Shown: positions 53,112 to 62,987 of the stretch, in pieces
Numbering within the stretch: the first letter of the stretch is position 1
Layout: each line of letters begins with the position of its first letter
Assembly (NCBI GenBank): GCA_965279285.1
Contig: OZ257148.1
Span: 1,054,001 to 1,118,000 of the forward strand
Direction of reading: 5' to 3'
Source of the DNA: G965279335 sp965279285
GTDB taxonomy: Bacteria; Pseudomonadota; Gammaproteobacteria; DSM-16500
Length of the DNA stretch: 64,000 nucleotides
Notes under the pieces: generated by a model
Databases searched by the model: none
What the model saw: only the letters and a program-made list of their open reading frames with translations
Told to the model about the DNA's origin: nothing
Position numbers and translations under genes: made by a program

Positions 53112-56100
53112 TTGAGAGATTTACTCAATCTAGTTAAGCAACAAACACAGTTAGAAGAGTTTGATGCAATTCATATCGGCCTTGCATCTCCAGATATGAT
53201 ACGCTCCTGGTCGTATGGTGAAGTTAAAAAGCCAGAAACCATAAACTATCGTACCTTCAAGCCAGAACGTGACGGCTTATTCTGCGCAAAAATCTTTGGT
53301 CCAGTAAAAGATTATGAATGTTTGTGTGGAAAATATAAAAGATTAAAGCATCGCGGCGTTATTTGCGAAAAATGCGGCGTCGAAGTGACCTTGTCTAAAG
53401 TTCGACGTGATCGCATGGGACACATCGAGTTAGCAAGCCCGATCGCGCATATTTGGTTTTTACGTTCTTTGCCTTCTAGAATTGGTTTATTGCTCGATAT
53501 GACCTTGAGAGATATTGAGCGGATTCTTTATTTTGAAGCTTATGTGGTTATTGATCCTGGTATGACGCAGTTAGAGCGCGGCCAGTTGCTTTCAGAAGAA
53601 GCTTATTATGATGCTATTGAAGAATATGGCGATGAGTTTGATGCGCGTATGGGCGCAGAAGCAGTGCAAGAATTATTGCGTGCTTTAGTTTTAGAAAATG
53701 AAATAACAAAAATTCATGAAGATATGACGAGTACTTCTTCCGAAGCTCGCTTAAAGAAATTAACTAAACGTTTAAAACTAATGGAAGCTTTTCAATCTTC
53801 GGGTAATAAACCAGAATGGATGGTATTAGCAGTTTTACCAGTGTTACCACCGGATTTACGGCCTTTGGTACCATTGGATGGCGGACGTTTTGCCACCTCT
53901 GATTTGAATGATTTGTATCGTCGAGTGATTAATCGAAATAATCGTTTAAAGCGTTTATTAGACTTAAATGCGCCTGATATTATTGTTCGTAATGAAAAGC
54001 GTATGTTACAAGAATCAGTGGATGCGTTATTAGACAATGGTCGTCGAGGCCGTGCTATTACTGGCTCTAACAAACGCCCATTAAAATCATTAGCTGACAT
54101 GATTAAAGGTAAGCAAGGTCGTTTTAGACAGAACTTGTTAGGTAAGCGAGTCGATTATTCTGGCCGATCGGTTATTGTAGTCGGTCCGACACTGAGATTG
54201 CATCAGTGTGGCTTACCGAAAAAAATGGCTCTTGAATTATTTAAGCCATTTATTTTTAGCCGCTTGCAATTCCAAGGTTTAGCATCAACTATTAAAGCCG
54301 CTAAAAAAATGGTAGATCGCGAAGATCCAGCCGTATGGGATATATTGGAGCAGGTTATTCGTGAACACCCAGTGTTATTAAATCGTGCACCTACTTTGCA
54401 TCGTTTAGGTATTCAAGCATTTGAGCCTGTGCTTATTGAAGGTAAAGCAATTCAGCTACATCCGCTGGTATGTACTGCTTACAACGCTGACTTTGACGGC
54501 GATCAAATGGCAGTTCACGTACCATTGTCACTCGAAGCTCAGTTAGAAGCGCGTTCTTTGATGATGTCGACTAACAATATTCTTTCACCAGCCAACGGTG
54601 AGCCGATTATTGTTCCATCACAAGACGTAGTATTGGGTTTATATTATTTAACTCGATCACGTATCAATGCTCGTGGTGAAGGGATGATCTTTACTGACGT
54701 AAATGAAATTCATCGTGCTTATGAAAGCGGCTTGGTTGAGTTGCAAGCTAACGTGCGAGCCAGAATCAAAGAGTATGTAGTTGATGGTAATTCATTTAAA
54801 GAAGTTATCCGCTTAGTTGAAACAACGATTGGGCGTGCATTGTTATCTGAAGTGTTACCAAAAGGTTTACCTTTTGAATTAGTTAATCGGACGATGACGA
54901 AAAAATCAATTACCGCCATGATTAACGTGTGTTATCGCGAAGCAGGCTTAAAAGCAACGGTTATTTTTGCGGATCAACTGATGTATACCGGGTTTCATTA
55001 TGCAACTCGTTCAGGTGTATCAATTGGTGTGAATGACTTAGTTATTCCAAAAGAAAAAGTTGAAATTATTGCGCAAGCAGAAGAAGAAGTTGGAAAAATC
55101 CAAGCTCAGTTTTCTTCTGGTTTGGTCACACAAGGCGAGCGCTATAATAAAGTTATTGATATTTGGTCGCGTACTAACGATCAAGTTGCAAAAGCAATGA
55201 TGAGTGAGTTATCAACAGAAAGCGTAATCGATGCGAAAGGCAACAAGGTTAAGCAAGAAGCATTTAATTCAATTTATATGATGGCTGATTCTGGAGCGCG
55301 AGGTTCTGCAGCCCAAATTAGACAGTTAGCGGGTATGCGGGGCTTGATGGCAAAACCCGATGGCTCGATTATTGAAACACCGATTACGGCTAATTTCCGT
55401 GAAGGGTTAAACGTACTACAGTACTTTATTTCTACTCACGGTGCTCGTAAAGGTCTTGCAGATACCGCATTAAAAACAGCTAACTCTGGTTATTTAACTC
55501 GCCGTTTAGTTGACGTAGCTCAAGATTTAGTGATTGCAGATGACGATTGTGGTACATCGCAAGGCATTAGCATGACGCCATTAATTGAAGGCGGTGATGT
55601 GGTTGAGCCATTGCATGAGCGCGTACTCGGTAGGGTCGTGAGTCATGATGTTTATGAGTCAACAACAAGTAACGTTATCGTCCCTGCTGGAACACTGCTA
55701 GATGAAAGACTAGTCATGAAATTAGAGGAAAATACCGTAGATCAAGTGATGGTGCGGTCGCCTATTACCTGCGAGTCACGCTATGGCATTTGTTCGCTTT
55801 GTTATGGACGTGATTTAGCGCGTGGACATAAAGTCAATATTGGTGAAGCTGTCGGGGTTATTGCAGCGCAGTCTATTGGTGAGCCTGGAACACAGTTAAC
55901 CATGAGAACATTCCATATTGGTGGTGCGGCTTCTCGAGCAACTGCAGCAAATAATGTTCAAGTCAAATTGGCAGGCAAAATTAAGCTTCATAATATTAAG
56001 CTTATTCAGCATCATAGCGGAAAGTTTATTGCAGTGTCGCGCTCTGGCGAATTGGCTGTGGTTGATGAACATGGTCGTGAACGTGAGCGATACAAGATTC

Positions 56101-57260
56101 CTTATGGTGCGGAACTCAGTGTTGCTGATGGTGCAAAAGTTGAGTCTGGTCAGATTGTTGCTAACTGGGATCCACACAGTCATCCCGTCATTACCGAAGT
56201 TGCAGGTTGCATTAAGTTTGCTGACTTGGTAGAGGGTGTCACAATGAACCGTCAAACAGACGAAATGACAGGTCTCAGCAGTATTGTAGTTTCTGATCCT
56301 AAACATCGTGGTCAAAGCGGTAAAGAGCTTAAGCCAATGATTAAATTGGTAGATGAGAAAGGAAAAGATTTATTCCTGGCTGGCACAACATTACCAGCGC
56401 AATATTTCTTGCCTTCAGACGCTATTATTAACTTTGAAGACGGAGCTAAAGTAAAAGTCGGTGACGTACTTGCTCGAATTCCACAAGAAACTTCAAAAAC
56501 CCGAGATATTACCGGGGGTTTACCACGCGTAGCTGATTTATTTGAGGCACGTCGACCTAAAGATCCGTCTATATTAGCGGAAACATCGGGTGTGGTTAGC
56601 TTTGGTAAGGAAACAAAAGGTAAGCGACGTTTAATCATCACTTCACTGAATGGCGATATTCATGAAGAGTTAATTCCAAAGTGGCGGCATGTTAGCGCAT
56701 TTGAAGGCGAGCATGTTGAAAAAGGCGAGGTTATTGCCGAAGGTGCATTGAATCCACATGATATTTTACGCTTATTGGGTACCAATGCGCTAACTAACTT
56801 TATTGTGAACGAAGTTCAAGATGTTTACCGCTTACAAGGGGTAAAAATTAACGATAAGCACATAGAAGTGATTATTCGTCAAATGTTACGTAAGGTATTG
56901 ATACTACATCCAGGCGACACCGGTTACCTTAAAGGCGAACAAATTGAATTTGGTCAAATTCGGGCTGAGAATGATCGTGTGGTTAAAGAAGGTAAGTTGC
57001 CCGCACGCTATGAATTTATTTTGTTGGGTATTACCAAAGCATCATTGGCTACCGAGTCATTTATTTCAGCGGCCTCATTCCAAGAAACGACCCGAGTGCT
57101 AACTGAAGCTGCTGTCAGTGGCAAGATAGATGAATTAAGAGGCCTGAAAGAAAACGTGATAGTTGGACGTTTGATTCCTGCTGGAACAGGGTTGGCTTAT
57201 CATGCAGAGCGTCGGATTAGAAAGCAAAAAGTAGCTCGAGCAGAAGAAGTTAGTAAATAA
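53112..57260 (+). CDS. rpoC: RNA polymerase beta' subunit
   Basis: The 1382-aa beta' subunit starts with a TTG codon at 53112 after GAGGGGG. It has the N-terminal zinc motif (CLCGKYKRLKHRGVICEKCG), the active-site Mg motif NADFDGDQMAVHVPL, the second zinc site (CESRYGICSLCYGRDL) and the trigger-loop region (GVIAAQSIGEPGTQLTMRTF). It is complete and is followed by a terminator. Confidence 0.98.
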   Translation: MRDLLNLVKQQTQLEEFDAIHIGLASPDMIRSWSYGEVKKPETINYRTFKPERDGLFCAKIFGPVKDYECLCGKYKRLKHRGVICEKCGVEVTLSKVRRDRMGHIELASPIAHIWFLRSLPSRIGLLLDMTLRDIERILYFEAYVVIDPGMTQLERGQLLSEEAYYDAIEEYGDEFDARMGAEAVQELLRALVLENEITKIHEDMTSTSSEARLKKLTKRLKLMEAFQSSGNKPEWMVLAVLPVLPPDLRPLVPLDGGRFATSDLNDLYRRVINRNNRLKRLLDLNAPDIIVRNEKRMLQESVDALLDNGRRGRAITGSNKRPLKSLADMIKGKQGRFRQNLLGKRVDYSGRSVIVVGPTLRLHQCGLPKKMALELFKPFIFSRLQFQGLASTIKAAKKMVDREDPAVWDILEQVIREHPVLLNRAPTLHRLGIQAFEPVLIEGKAIQLHPLVCTAYNADFDGDQMAVHVPLSLEAQLEARSLMMSTNNILSPANGEPIIVPSQDVVLGLYYLTRSRINARGEGMIFTDVNEIHRAYESGLVELQANVRARIKEYVVDGNSFKEVIRLVETTIGRALLSEVLPKGLPFELVNRTMTKKSITAMINVCYREAGLKATVIFADQLMYTGFHYATRSGVSIGVNDLVIPKEKVEIIAQAEEEVGKIQAQFSSGLVTQGERYNKVIDIWSRTNDQVAKAMMSELSTESVIDAKGNKVKQEAFNSIYMMADSGARGSAAQIRQLAGMRGLMAKPDGSIIETPITANFREGLNVLQYFISTHGARKGLADTALKTANSGYLTRRLVDVAQDLVIADDDCGTSQGISMTPLIEGGDVVEPLHERVLGRVVSHDVYESTTSNVIVPAGTLLDERLVMKLEENTVDQVMVRSPITCESRYGICSLCYGRDLARGHKVNIGEAVGVIAAQSIGEPGTQLTMRTFHIGGAASRATAANNVQVKLAGKIKLHNIKLIQHHSGKFIAVSRSGELAVVDEHGRERERYKIPYGAELSVADGAKVESGQIVANWDPHSHPVITEVAGCIKFADLVEGVTMNRQTDEMTGLSSIVVSDPKHRGQSGKELKPMIKLVDEKGKDLFLAGTTLPAQYFLPSDAIINFEDGAKVKVGDVLARIPQETSKTRDITGGLPRVADLFEARRPKDPSILAETSGVVSFGKETKGKRRLIITSLNGDIHEELIPKWRHVSAFEGEHVEKGEVIAEGALNPHDILRLLGTNALTNFIVNEVQDVYRLQGVKINDKHIEVIIRQMLRKVLILHPGDTGYLKGEQIEFGQIRAENDRVVKEGKLPARYEFILLGITKASLATESFISAASFQETTRVLTEAAVSGKIDELRGLKENVIVGRLIPAGTGLAYHAERRIRKQKVARAEEVSK

Positions 57261-57263
57261 AAC

Positions 57264-57305
57264 ATCCCCCCACCATTCATTTAGATGAGTGGCAGGGGGA
57301 TTTTT
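57264..57305 (+). terminator. Rho-independent terminator after rpoC
   Basis: ATCCCCC (57264-57270) pairs with GGGGGAT (57295-57301). The inner arms CATTCAT and ATGAGTG extend the stem around TTAG. Five T residues follow at 57301-57305. Confidence 0.85.
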
Positions 57306-57625
57306 GTACAAAAGTAGTAAAGCAGTAAATGCTGATAATAATTTAGTAGCGGTTGTAAGCAGATAAGAGTACCTTCTGCTAAGTTGTTATAAAAAATGAC
57401 AGCGCGGTTGCAACATGAAGCAATTATGTGAATTTTCCTTATTCTTTGACGAATTACATGATTTTTTTCAAGAAAACCTAAAAAAGTTGTCTTTTTAGAT
57501 AACTAAGCTTGACATAATGCGTACTCCTTTTTAGAATCGCGCCTCCTCCTAGAGAGTTAGGGGTGATAGTGCTATGTTTTTTTTAATTTTTAGATAAATA
57601 GTGATATAAGGCTGGAGTTATAGGA
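57306..57625 (+). other. Intergenic region with str-operon promoter
   Basis: There is no coding signal in these 320 bases. The only clear feature is the promoter at 57509-57537, leaving a leader of about 80 bases before rpsL. Confidence 0.6.
57509..57537 (+). promoter_or_regulatory. Sigma70-type promoter of the str/S10 gene run
   Basis: TTGACA (57509-57514) and TAGAAT (57532-57537) are separated by exactly 17 bases, a near-consensus promoter. Transcription should start near 57544 and read rpsL-rpsG-fusA-tuf and perhaps the S10 genes. Confidence 0.85.
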
Positions 57626-58000
57626 ATGCCAACAATAAACCAACTCGTGCGTAAGCCACGAGCACCAAAGACAATGAAATCAACCGTGCCACATTTGGCG
57701 GGTTGCCCACAAAAGCGTGGAGTATGTACTCGTGTATATACAACGACGCCAAAAAAGCCAAACTCAGCATTGAGAAAAGTAGCCCGTGTACGGCTAACGA
57801 ATGGCGCTGAAGTAACAACATATATTGGTGGTGAAGGCCATAACTTACAAGAACACTCTGTGGTACTCATCAGAGGCGGTCGTGTTAAGGATTTACCAGG
57901 GGTGCGTTATCACGTAGTCCGCGGTAGTTTAGATACTGCAGGTGTCGCAAGTCGTCGTAGAGGCCGTTCAAAATACGGTGCGAAGAAACCTAAGCAATAA
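57626..58000 (+). CDS. rpsL: 30S ribosomal protein S12
   Basis: The 124-aa S12 of the decoding centre has TTPKKPNSALRKVARVRLTN and GGRVKDLPGVRYHVVRG. Both streptomycin-relevant Lys residues (E. coli 43 and 88) are wild type. It is first gene of the str operon. Confidence 0.98.
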   Translation: MPTINQLVRKPRAPKTMKSTVPHLAGCPQKRGVCTRVYTTTPKKPNSALRKVARVRLTNGAEVTTYIGGEGHNLQEHSVVLIRGGRVKDLPGVRYHVVRGSLDTAGVASRRRGRSKYGAKKPKQ

Positions 58001-58050
58001 AGATGAGATTACGTTTTTTTAAGAACTTAAGAATTGATAGGAATTAAGCA

Positions 58051-58605
58051 ATGCCTAGAAGAAAAGCCGCGATAAAGAGAGAAGTTTTGCCTGATCCATT
58101 ATACGGCAGCGAAAGTTTAGCTAAATTTATCAACGTTGTAATGCGTAAGGGTAAAAAGTCTTTAGCTGAGCGTATTGTGTATAGTGCATTAAATGAAGCT
58201 ATCAAGCGTCTTAAAAAAGATAAGCATAAAAAAGGTGAATCGGATGATGGCGAAAGCAGTTCAGATGCTGCTGGAAAAGCAGGCGGTTCAGTTCAGAATA
58301 AAGAAGGGCTGGAATTATTAGATAAAGCGATGCATAACATTCGTCCGACAGTAGAAGTGAAGTCGAGACGTGTGGGTGGTGCAACATATCAAGTTCCAAT
58401 CGAGGTAGATACAGCGCGTGGATTAGCATTGGCTATGCGTTGGTTGGTTAAAGCTGCAAGTGATCGCAGCGAAAAAACTATGATTTTGCGTTTGGCGGCA
58501 GAAATTCATGAAGCATTTGAAGGCCGTGGTTCAGCAGTTAAGATGCGTGATGACATGCATAGAATGGCTAAAGCGAATCAAGCTTTTGCTCATTATCGTT
58601 GGTAA
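58051..58605 (+). CDS. rpsG: 30S ribosomal protein S7 with internal insertion
   Basis: The 184-aa S7 is about 28 residues longer than the usual 156. The extra segment lies after ALNEAIKRLKKDK (about residues 58-85) and is Gly/Ser/Asp-rich (GESDDGESSSDAAGKAGGSV). The flanking core is standard (RPTVEVKSRRVGGATYQVPI, HRMAKANQAFAHYRW). I recall that Coxiella S7 is also unusually long, which would support a Legionellales origin. S7 organises the 30S head and can autoregulate the operon. Confidence 0.96.
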   Translation: MPRRKAAIKREVLPDPLYGSESLAKFINVVMRKGKKSLAERIVYSALNEAIKRLKKDKHKKGESDDGESSSDAAGKAGGSVQNKEGLELLDKAMHNIRPTVEVKSRRVGGATYQVPIEVDTARGLALAMRWLVKAASDRSEKTMILRLAAEIHEAFEGRGSAVKMRDDMHRMAKANQAFAHYRW

Positions 58606-58621
58606 TAACGAGGTATAAAAC

Positions 58622-60724
58622 GTGGCACGAGTAACACCAATTGAACGCTATAGAAACATCGGCATCATGGCTCACATTGATGCGGGCAAGACAACTACGA
58701 CTGAACGAGTCCTGTTTTATACGGGTGTATCCCATAAAATCGGTGAAGTTCATGAAGGCGCGGCTGTCATGGACTGGATGGAGCAAGAGCAAGAGCGTGG
58801 TATAACAATTACCTCAGCGGCTACAACTTGTTTTTGGTATGGGATGGACAAGCAGTTCCCTCAGCATCGTATTAATATTATTGATACGCCAGGCCACGTT
58901 GATTTTACTATTGAAGTTGAGCGATCATTGCGAGTGTTGGATGGTGCCTGCGCAGTGTTTTGTGCAGTGGGTGGTGTTGAGCCACAATCCGAAACAGTGT
59001 GGCGACAAGCAAATCGTTATATTGTTCCTCGTCTTGGCTTTGTTAATAAAATGGATAGAGCTGGCGCTAACTTCTTGCGTGTAGTTGATCAGGTTCGTAC
59101 ACGATTGGGCGGCAATCCTATTCCAATTCAATTGCCTATTGGCGCAGAAGAACACTTTGAAGGCGTTGTTGACTTAGTCCGAATGAAAGCAATTTATTGG
59201 GATGAAGCAACTCAAGGTATGAAGTATGAGGCTCGAGAAATTAGCCCTGCTATGCTTGCTGATTGCCAAAAGTGGCGTGAAGTCATGGTTGAAGCTGCTG
59301 CAGAAGCTACCGAAGAGTTAATGAATAAATACCTAGAAGAAGGTGATTTATCTGAAGTTGAAATTAAGCAGGGATTACGTATTCGGACAATTAAAAATGA
59401 AATTGTACCTATGCTTTGTGGTTCTGCGTTTAAAAACAAAGGCGTACAAGCGGTATTAGACGCAGTAATCGAATATTTACCGGCTCCTAGTGACGTTCCT
59501 GCAGTTAAAGGGCACATGACGGATGCCAATGAAACAGTAGCTGAAAGACATCCTTTGGATTCTGAGCCGTTTGCAGCATTAGCATTTAAAATTGCAACCG
59601 ATCCTTATGTAGGTACATTAACATATTTCCGTGTATACTCAGGCGTCTTGAATTCTGGAGATGTAGTATATAACCCAATTAAAGATAAAGAAGAGCGTGT
59701 TGGCCGTTTATTACAGATGCATGCTAATCAACGACAAGAAATTAAAGAAGTGCGCGCTGGAGATATTGCAGCAGCAGTAGGGATGAAGAGAGTAACCACA
59801 GGTGAAACCTTATGTTCTCCTGACAATGTTATTGTCCTAGAAAAAATGATATTCCCTGAGCCTGTTATATCTGTTGCAGTAGAGCCTAAGACTAAAGCAG
59901 ACCAAGAAAAAATGGGTATCGCTTTAGGTAAGCTTGCGCAGGAAGATCCTTCTTTCCGTGTTCACACAGATGAAGAATCAGGCCAAACGATTATTGCTGG
60001 AATGGGTGAGCTGCATTTAGAAATTATTGTTGATCGTATGAAGCGTGAATTTAGCGTTGAAGCAAACGTTGGTAAACCACAAGTTGCATACCGTGAAACA
60101 ATTAGAGCCACCGTAGAGCAAGAAGGTAAGTATATTAAACAGTCTGGTGGACGTGGTCAGTACGGGCATGTGTGGATTCGTATCGAACCAAAAGAAGCTG
60201 GCACTGGCTATGAATTTGTTAATGCTATTGTCGGTGGAGCAATTCCTCGCGAATATATACCAGCAGTTGATAAGGGTATTAAAGAGCAAACTGAAAATGG
60301 TGTTATTGCAGGGTTTCCTGTCGTAGACGTAAAAGTGACTTTGTTTGATGGTTCATACCATGATGTAGATTCCAATGAAATGGCGTTTAAGATTGCTGGT
60401 TCTATGGGCTTCAAAGAAGGTGCAAAAAAAGCTAAACCAGTTTTACTTGAGCCGGTTATGAAAGTTGAAGTAGTAACACCCGAAGAGTATATGGGTGATG
60501 TAATGGGTGACTTAAGCCGTCGTAGAGGATTGGTTCAGGGTATGGATGACTCTCCGTCAGGTAAAGTAATCCGAGCTGAAGTTCCGCTTGCAGAAATGTT
60601 TGGTTATGCAACTGATGTTCGATCGATGAGCCAGGGGCGAGCAACGTACACAATGGAATTTTCAAAATACAATGAAGCGCCAGCAAGTATTGCTGAGCAA
60701 GTAATGAATAAAAGTAACGCTTAA
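58622..60724 (+). CDS. fusA: Elongation factor G
   Basis: This 700-aa translocation GTPase starts with GTG 16 bases after rpsG, behind ACGAGG. G1 AHIDAGKTTTTER, switch I RGITITSAAT, G3 DTPGHVDFT and G4 NKMDRAG are intact. The C-terminal domain IV (GGRGQYGHVWIRIEP) is complete. It is co-transcribed with rpsLG and tuf. Confidence 0.98.
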   Translation: MARVTPIERYRNIGIMAHIDAGKTTTTERVLFYTGVSHKIGEVHEGAAVMDWMEQEQERGITITSAATTCFWYGMDKQFPQHRINIIDTPGHVDFTIEVERSLRVLDGACAVFCAVGGVEPQSETVWRQANRYIVPRLGFVNKMDRAGANFLRVVDQVRTRLGGNPIPIQLPIGAEEHFEGVVDLVRMKAIYWDEATQGMKYEAREISPAMLADCQKWREVMVEAAAEATEELMNKYLEEGDLSEVEIKQGLRIRTIKNEIVPMLCGSAFKNKGVQAVLDAVIEYLPAPSDVPAVKGHMTDANETVAERHPLDSEPFAALAFKIATDPYVGTLTYFRVYSGVLNSGDVVYNPIKDKEERVGRLLQMHANQRQEIKEVRAGDIAAAVGMKRVTTGETLCSPDNVIVLEKMIFPEPVISVAVEPKTKADQEKMGIALGKLAQEDPSFRVHTDEESGQTIIAGMGELHLEIIVDRMKREFSVEANVGKPQVAYRETIRATVEQEGKYIKQSGGRGQYGHVWIRIEPKEAGTGYEFVNAIVGGAIPREYIPAVDKGIKEQTENGVIAGFPVVDVKVTLFDGSYHDVDSNEMAFKIAGSMGFKEGAKKAKPVLLEPVMKVEVVTPEEYMGDVMGDLSRRRGLVQGMDDSPSGKVIRAEVPLAEMFGYATDVRSMSQGRATYTMEFSKYNEAPASIAEQVMNKSNA

Positions 60725-60753
60725 GAACTAAAGATTAATTTAAGGGGAATGAC

Positions 60754-61944
60754 ATGGCAAAAGCTGTATTTGAACGATCAAAGCCACATTTGAATGTAGG
60801 CACGATAGGTCACGTAGACCATGGTAAAACGACGTTAACTGCTGCATTGACAAAATGTATGGCAGATAAATTTGGTGGCGAAGCTTTGGCTTATGACCAA
60901 ATTGATAAAGCGCCGGAAGAAAAAGCACGTGGTATAACGATAGCAACAGCCCACGTAGAATATCAATCAGATCACCGTCATTATGCTCACGTTGACTGCC
61001 CTGGCCACGCGGATTATGTAAAAAACATGATCACTGGTGCAGCGCAAATGGATGGAGCAATATTAGTTGTGTCTGCAGCGGATGGCCCAATGCCACAAAC
61101 AAGAGAACATATCTTGTTAGCACGTCAGGTAGGCGTACCGTATGTTGTTGTATTTATGAACAAAGCAGACATGGTAGACGATGCAGAATTATTAGAATTA
61201 GTTGAAATGGAAATTAGAGATTTGCTCTCGATGTATAATTTCCCTGGCGACAAGACACCTATTATTACAGGGTCTGCGTTGAAAGCCTTGGAAGGAGATC
61301 AAAGTGACATTGGTGTGCCAGCAATTAACAAATTGATTGCAGCAATGGATGATTACTTTCCACAACCAGAGCGTCAAATTGATAAGCCATTCTTATTACC
61401 GATTGAAGATGTATTCTCAATTTCAGGTCGTGGAACCGTTGTTACAGGCCGAGTAGAAAGAGGTATCGTCAAAGTAGGTGAAGAAGTTGAGATTATTGGC
61501 TTAAAACCAACCATCAAAACAATTTGTACGGGTGTGGAAATGTTCCGTAAACTGCTAGACGAAGGTCGTGCAGGAGACAACGTAGGTGTGTTATTACGTG
61601 GAACAAAGCGTGAAGAAGTTGAGCGTGGCCAAGTATTGGCTCACGTTGGTTCGATTAAACCCCATACTCGATTTGAAGCAGAAATTTACGTTTTATCGAA
61701 AGAAGAAGGCGGAAGACATACCCCATTTTTTAAAGGTTATCGTCCTCAGTTTTACTTCCGTACCACAGACGTAACCGGTGAAGTGTTCTTACCAGAAGGC
61801 GTCGAGATGGCAATGCCTGGTGATAACATTAAGATCACTGTGCAATTGATAGCACCGATCGCAATGGAAGATGGATTGCGTTTTGCAATTCGTGAAGGTG
61901 GCCGCACAGTAGGTGCTGGTGTTGTAAGTAAAGTAATCGAGTAA
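60754..61944 (+). CDS. tuf: Elongation factor Tu (second copy)
   Basis: This 396-aa EF-Tu differs from the copy at 44109 at a single residue (GDQSDIGVP), and also at the DNA level by only scattered silent changes. It occupies the classical tufA place after fusA. It is followed by rpsJ after five bases, linking the str and S10 gene groups. Confidence 0.98.
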   Translation: MAKAVFERSKPHLNVGTIGHVDHGKTTLTAALTKCMADKFGGEALAYDQIDKAPEEKARGITIATAHVEYQSDHRHYAHVDCPGHADYVKNMITGAAQMDGAILVVSAADGPMPQTREHILLARQVGVPYVVVFMNKADMVDDAELLELVEMEIRDLLSMYNFPGDKTPIITGSALKALEGDQSDIGVPAINKLIAAMDDYFPQPERQIDKPFLLPIEDVFSISGRGTVVTGRVERGIVKVGEEVEIIGLKPTIKTICTGVEMFRKLLDEGRAGDNVGVLLRGTKREEVERGQVLAHVGSIKPHTRFEAEIYVLSKEEGGRHTPFFKGYRPQFYFRTTDVTGEVFLPEGVEMAMPGDNIKITVQLIAPIAMEDGLRFAIREGGRTVGAGVVSKVIE

Positions 61945-61949
61945 TCATT

Positions 61950-62282
61950 ATGGCAATAGCAAGAAAAAGTCAAAGAATACGAATTCGCCTGAAAGCGTTT
62001 GATCATCGTTTGATTGACCGCTCAACTCGTGAAATCGTTGAAACAGCAAAGCGTACCGGCGCGCAAGTTCGTGGGCCGATTCCTTTGCCAACCCAAATTG
62101 AACGTTATACCGTGCTGATCTCTCCACATGCGGATAAAGATGCACGTGATCAATATGAGATTCGTACTCACAAACGCGTAGTTGATATCAACCAACCTAC
62201 AGACAAAACAATTGATGCTTTAATGAAGCTTGATTTAGCTGCTGGCGTAGATGTTCAAATTAGTGTGGATGCGGAAGATTAA
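61950..62282 (+). CDS. rpsJ: 30S ribosomal protein S10
   Basis: The 110-aa S10/NusE is slightly longer than usual (about 103). Start codon context favours 61950 although similarity proper begins at SQRIRIRLKAFDHRLIDRS. TGAQVRGPIPLPT and YEIRTHKRVVDI are conserved. The extra residues are at both ends. Confidence 0.97.
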   Translation: MAIARKSQRIRIRLKAFDHRLIDRSTREIVETAKRTGAQVRGPIPLPTQIERYTVLISPHADKDARDQYEIRTHKRVVDINQPTDKTIDALMKLDLAAGVDVQISVDAED

Positions 62283-62324
62283 TAATATTTTAAGGCTTTA
62301 CATGCCTTCTATGAGGCGATAGAA

Positions 62325-62987
62325 ATGACTATAGGCTTAGTCGGAAAAAAATGTGGTATGAGTCGAGTGTTTACTGAAGATGGTGTTTCTATACCTGTTA
62401 CAGTTGTAGAAGTATTACCAAACAGAATAACGCAGATTAAGGTACCTGAAACTGATGGTTATAAGGCGATACAGGTTACAACCGGTGCGCGCAAAAAAAG
62501 CCGTCTTCTAAAACCACAAATTGGCCATTTTGCAAAAGCAAATGTTGAGCCAGGTTTAGGGTTATGGGAATTTAGAGCAGCTGATGATCAAAGCATGAGT
62601 GATTTTTCACTTGGTTTTGAACTGAAAGCCGATCGTTTTTCTGTAGGTCAAGTCGTTGACGTAACTGGGATCTCTAAAGGTAAAGGTTTTGCTGGAACGA
62701 TTAAACGGCATAATTTTACGATGGGTGATGCGACTCACGGTAACTCTTTGTCACACAGAGCACCGGGTTCTATAGGTCAGCGTCAATCTCCAGGTAAAGT
62801 ATTTAAGGGTAAAAAGATGTCAGGTCATATGGGGCAAGATACCTGTACGATTCAATCCTTAAAAGTAATACGTGTAGATGCAGATAGAAATCTTTTGCTT
62901 ATTAGAGGCTCTATACCTGGTGCTCCTGGGTGTTTTGTAGTAGTTAAACCCACAGTTAAGGTTAAGAAAAAGAGAGGGGATAAGTAA
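62325..62987 (+). CDS. rplC: 50S ribosomal protein L3
   Basis: The 220-aa L3 has MTIGLVGKKCGMSRVFTEDG and the long extension motif SLSHRAPGSIGQRQSPGKVF reaching the peptidyl-transferase centre. Stop and rplD start overlap by one base. Confidence 0.98.
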   Translation: MTIGLVGKKCGMSRVFTEDGVSIPVTVVEVLPNRITQIKVPETDGYKAIQVTTGARKKSRLLKPQIGHFAKANVEPGLGLWEFRAADDQSMSDFSLGFELKADRFSVGQVVDVTGISKGKGFAGTIKRHNFTMGDATHGNSLSHRAPGSIGQRQSPGKVFKGKKMSGHMGQDTCTIQSLKVIRVDADRNLLLIRGSIPGAPGCFVVVKPTVKVKKKRGDK

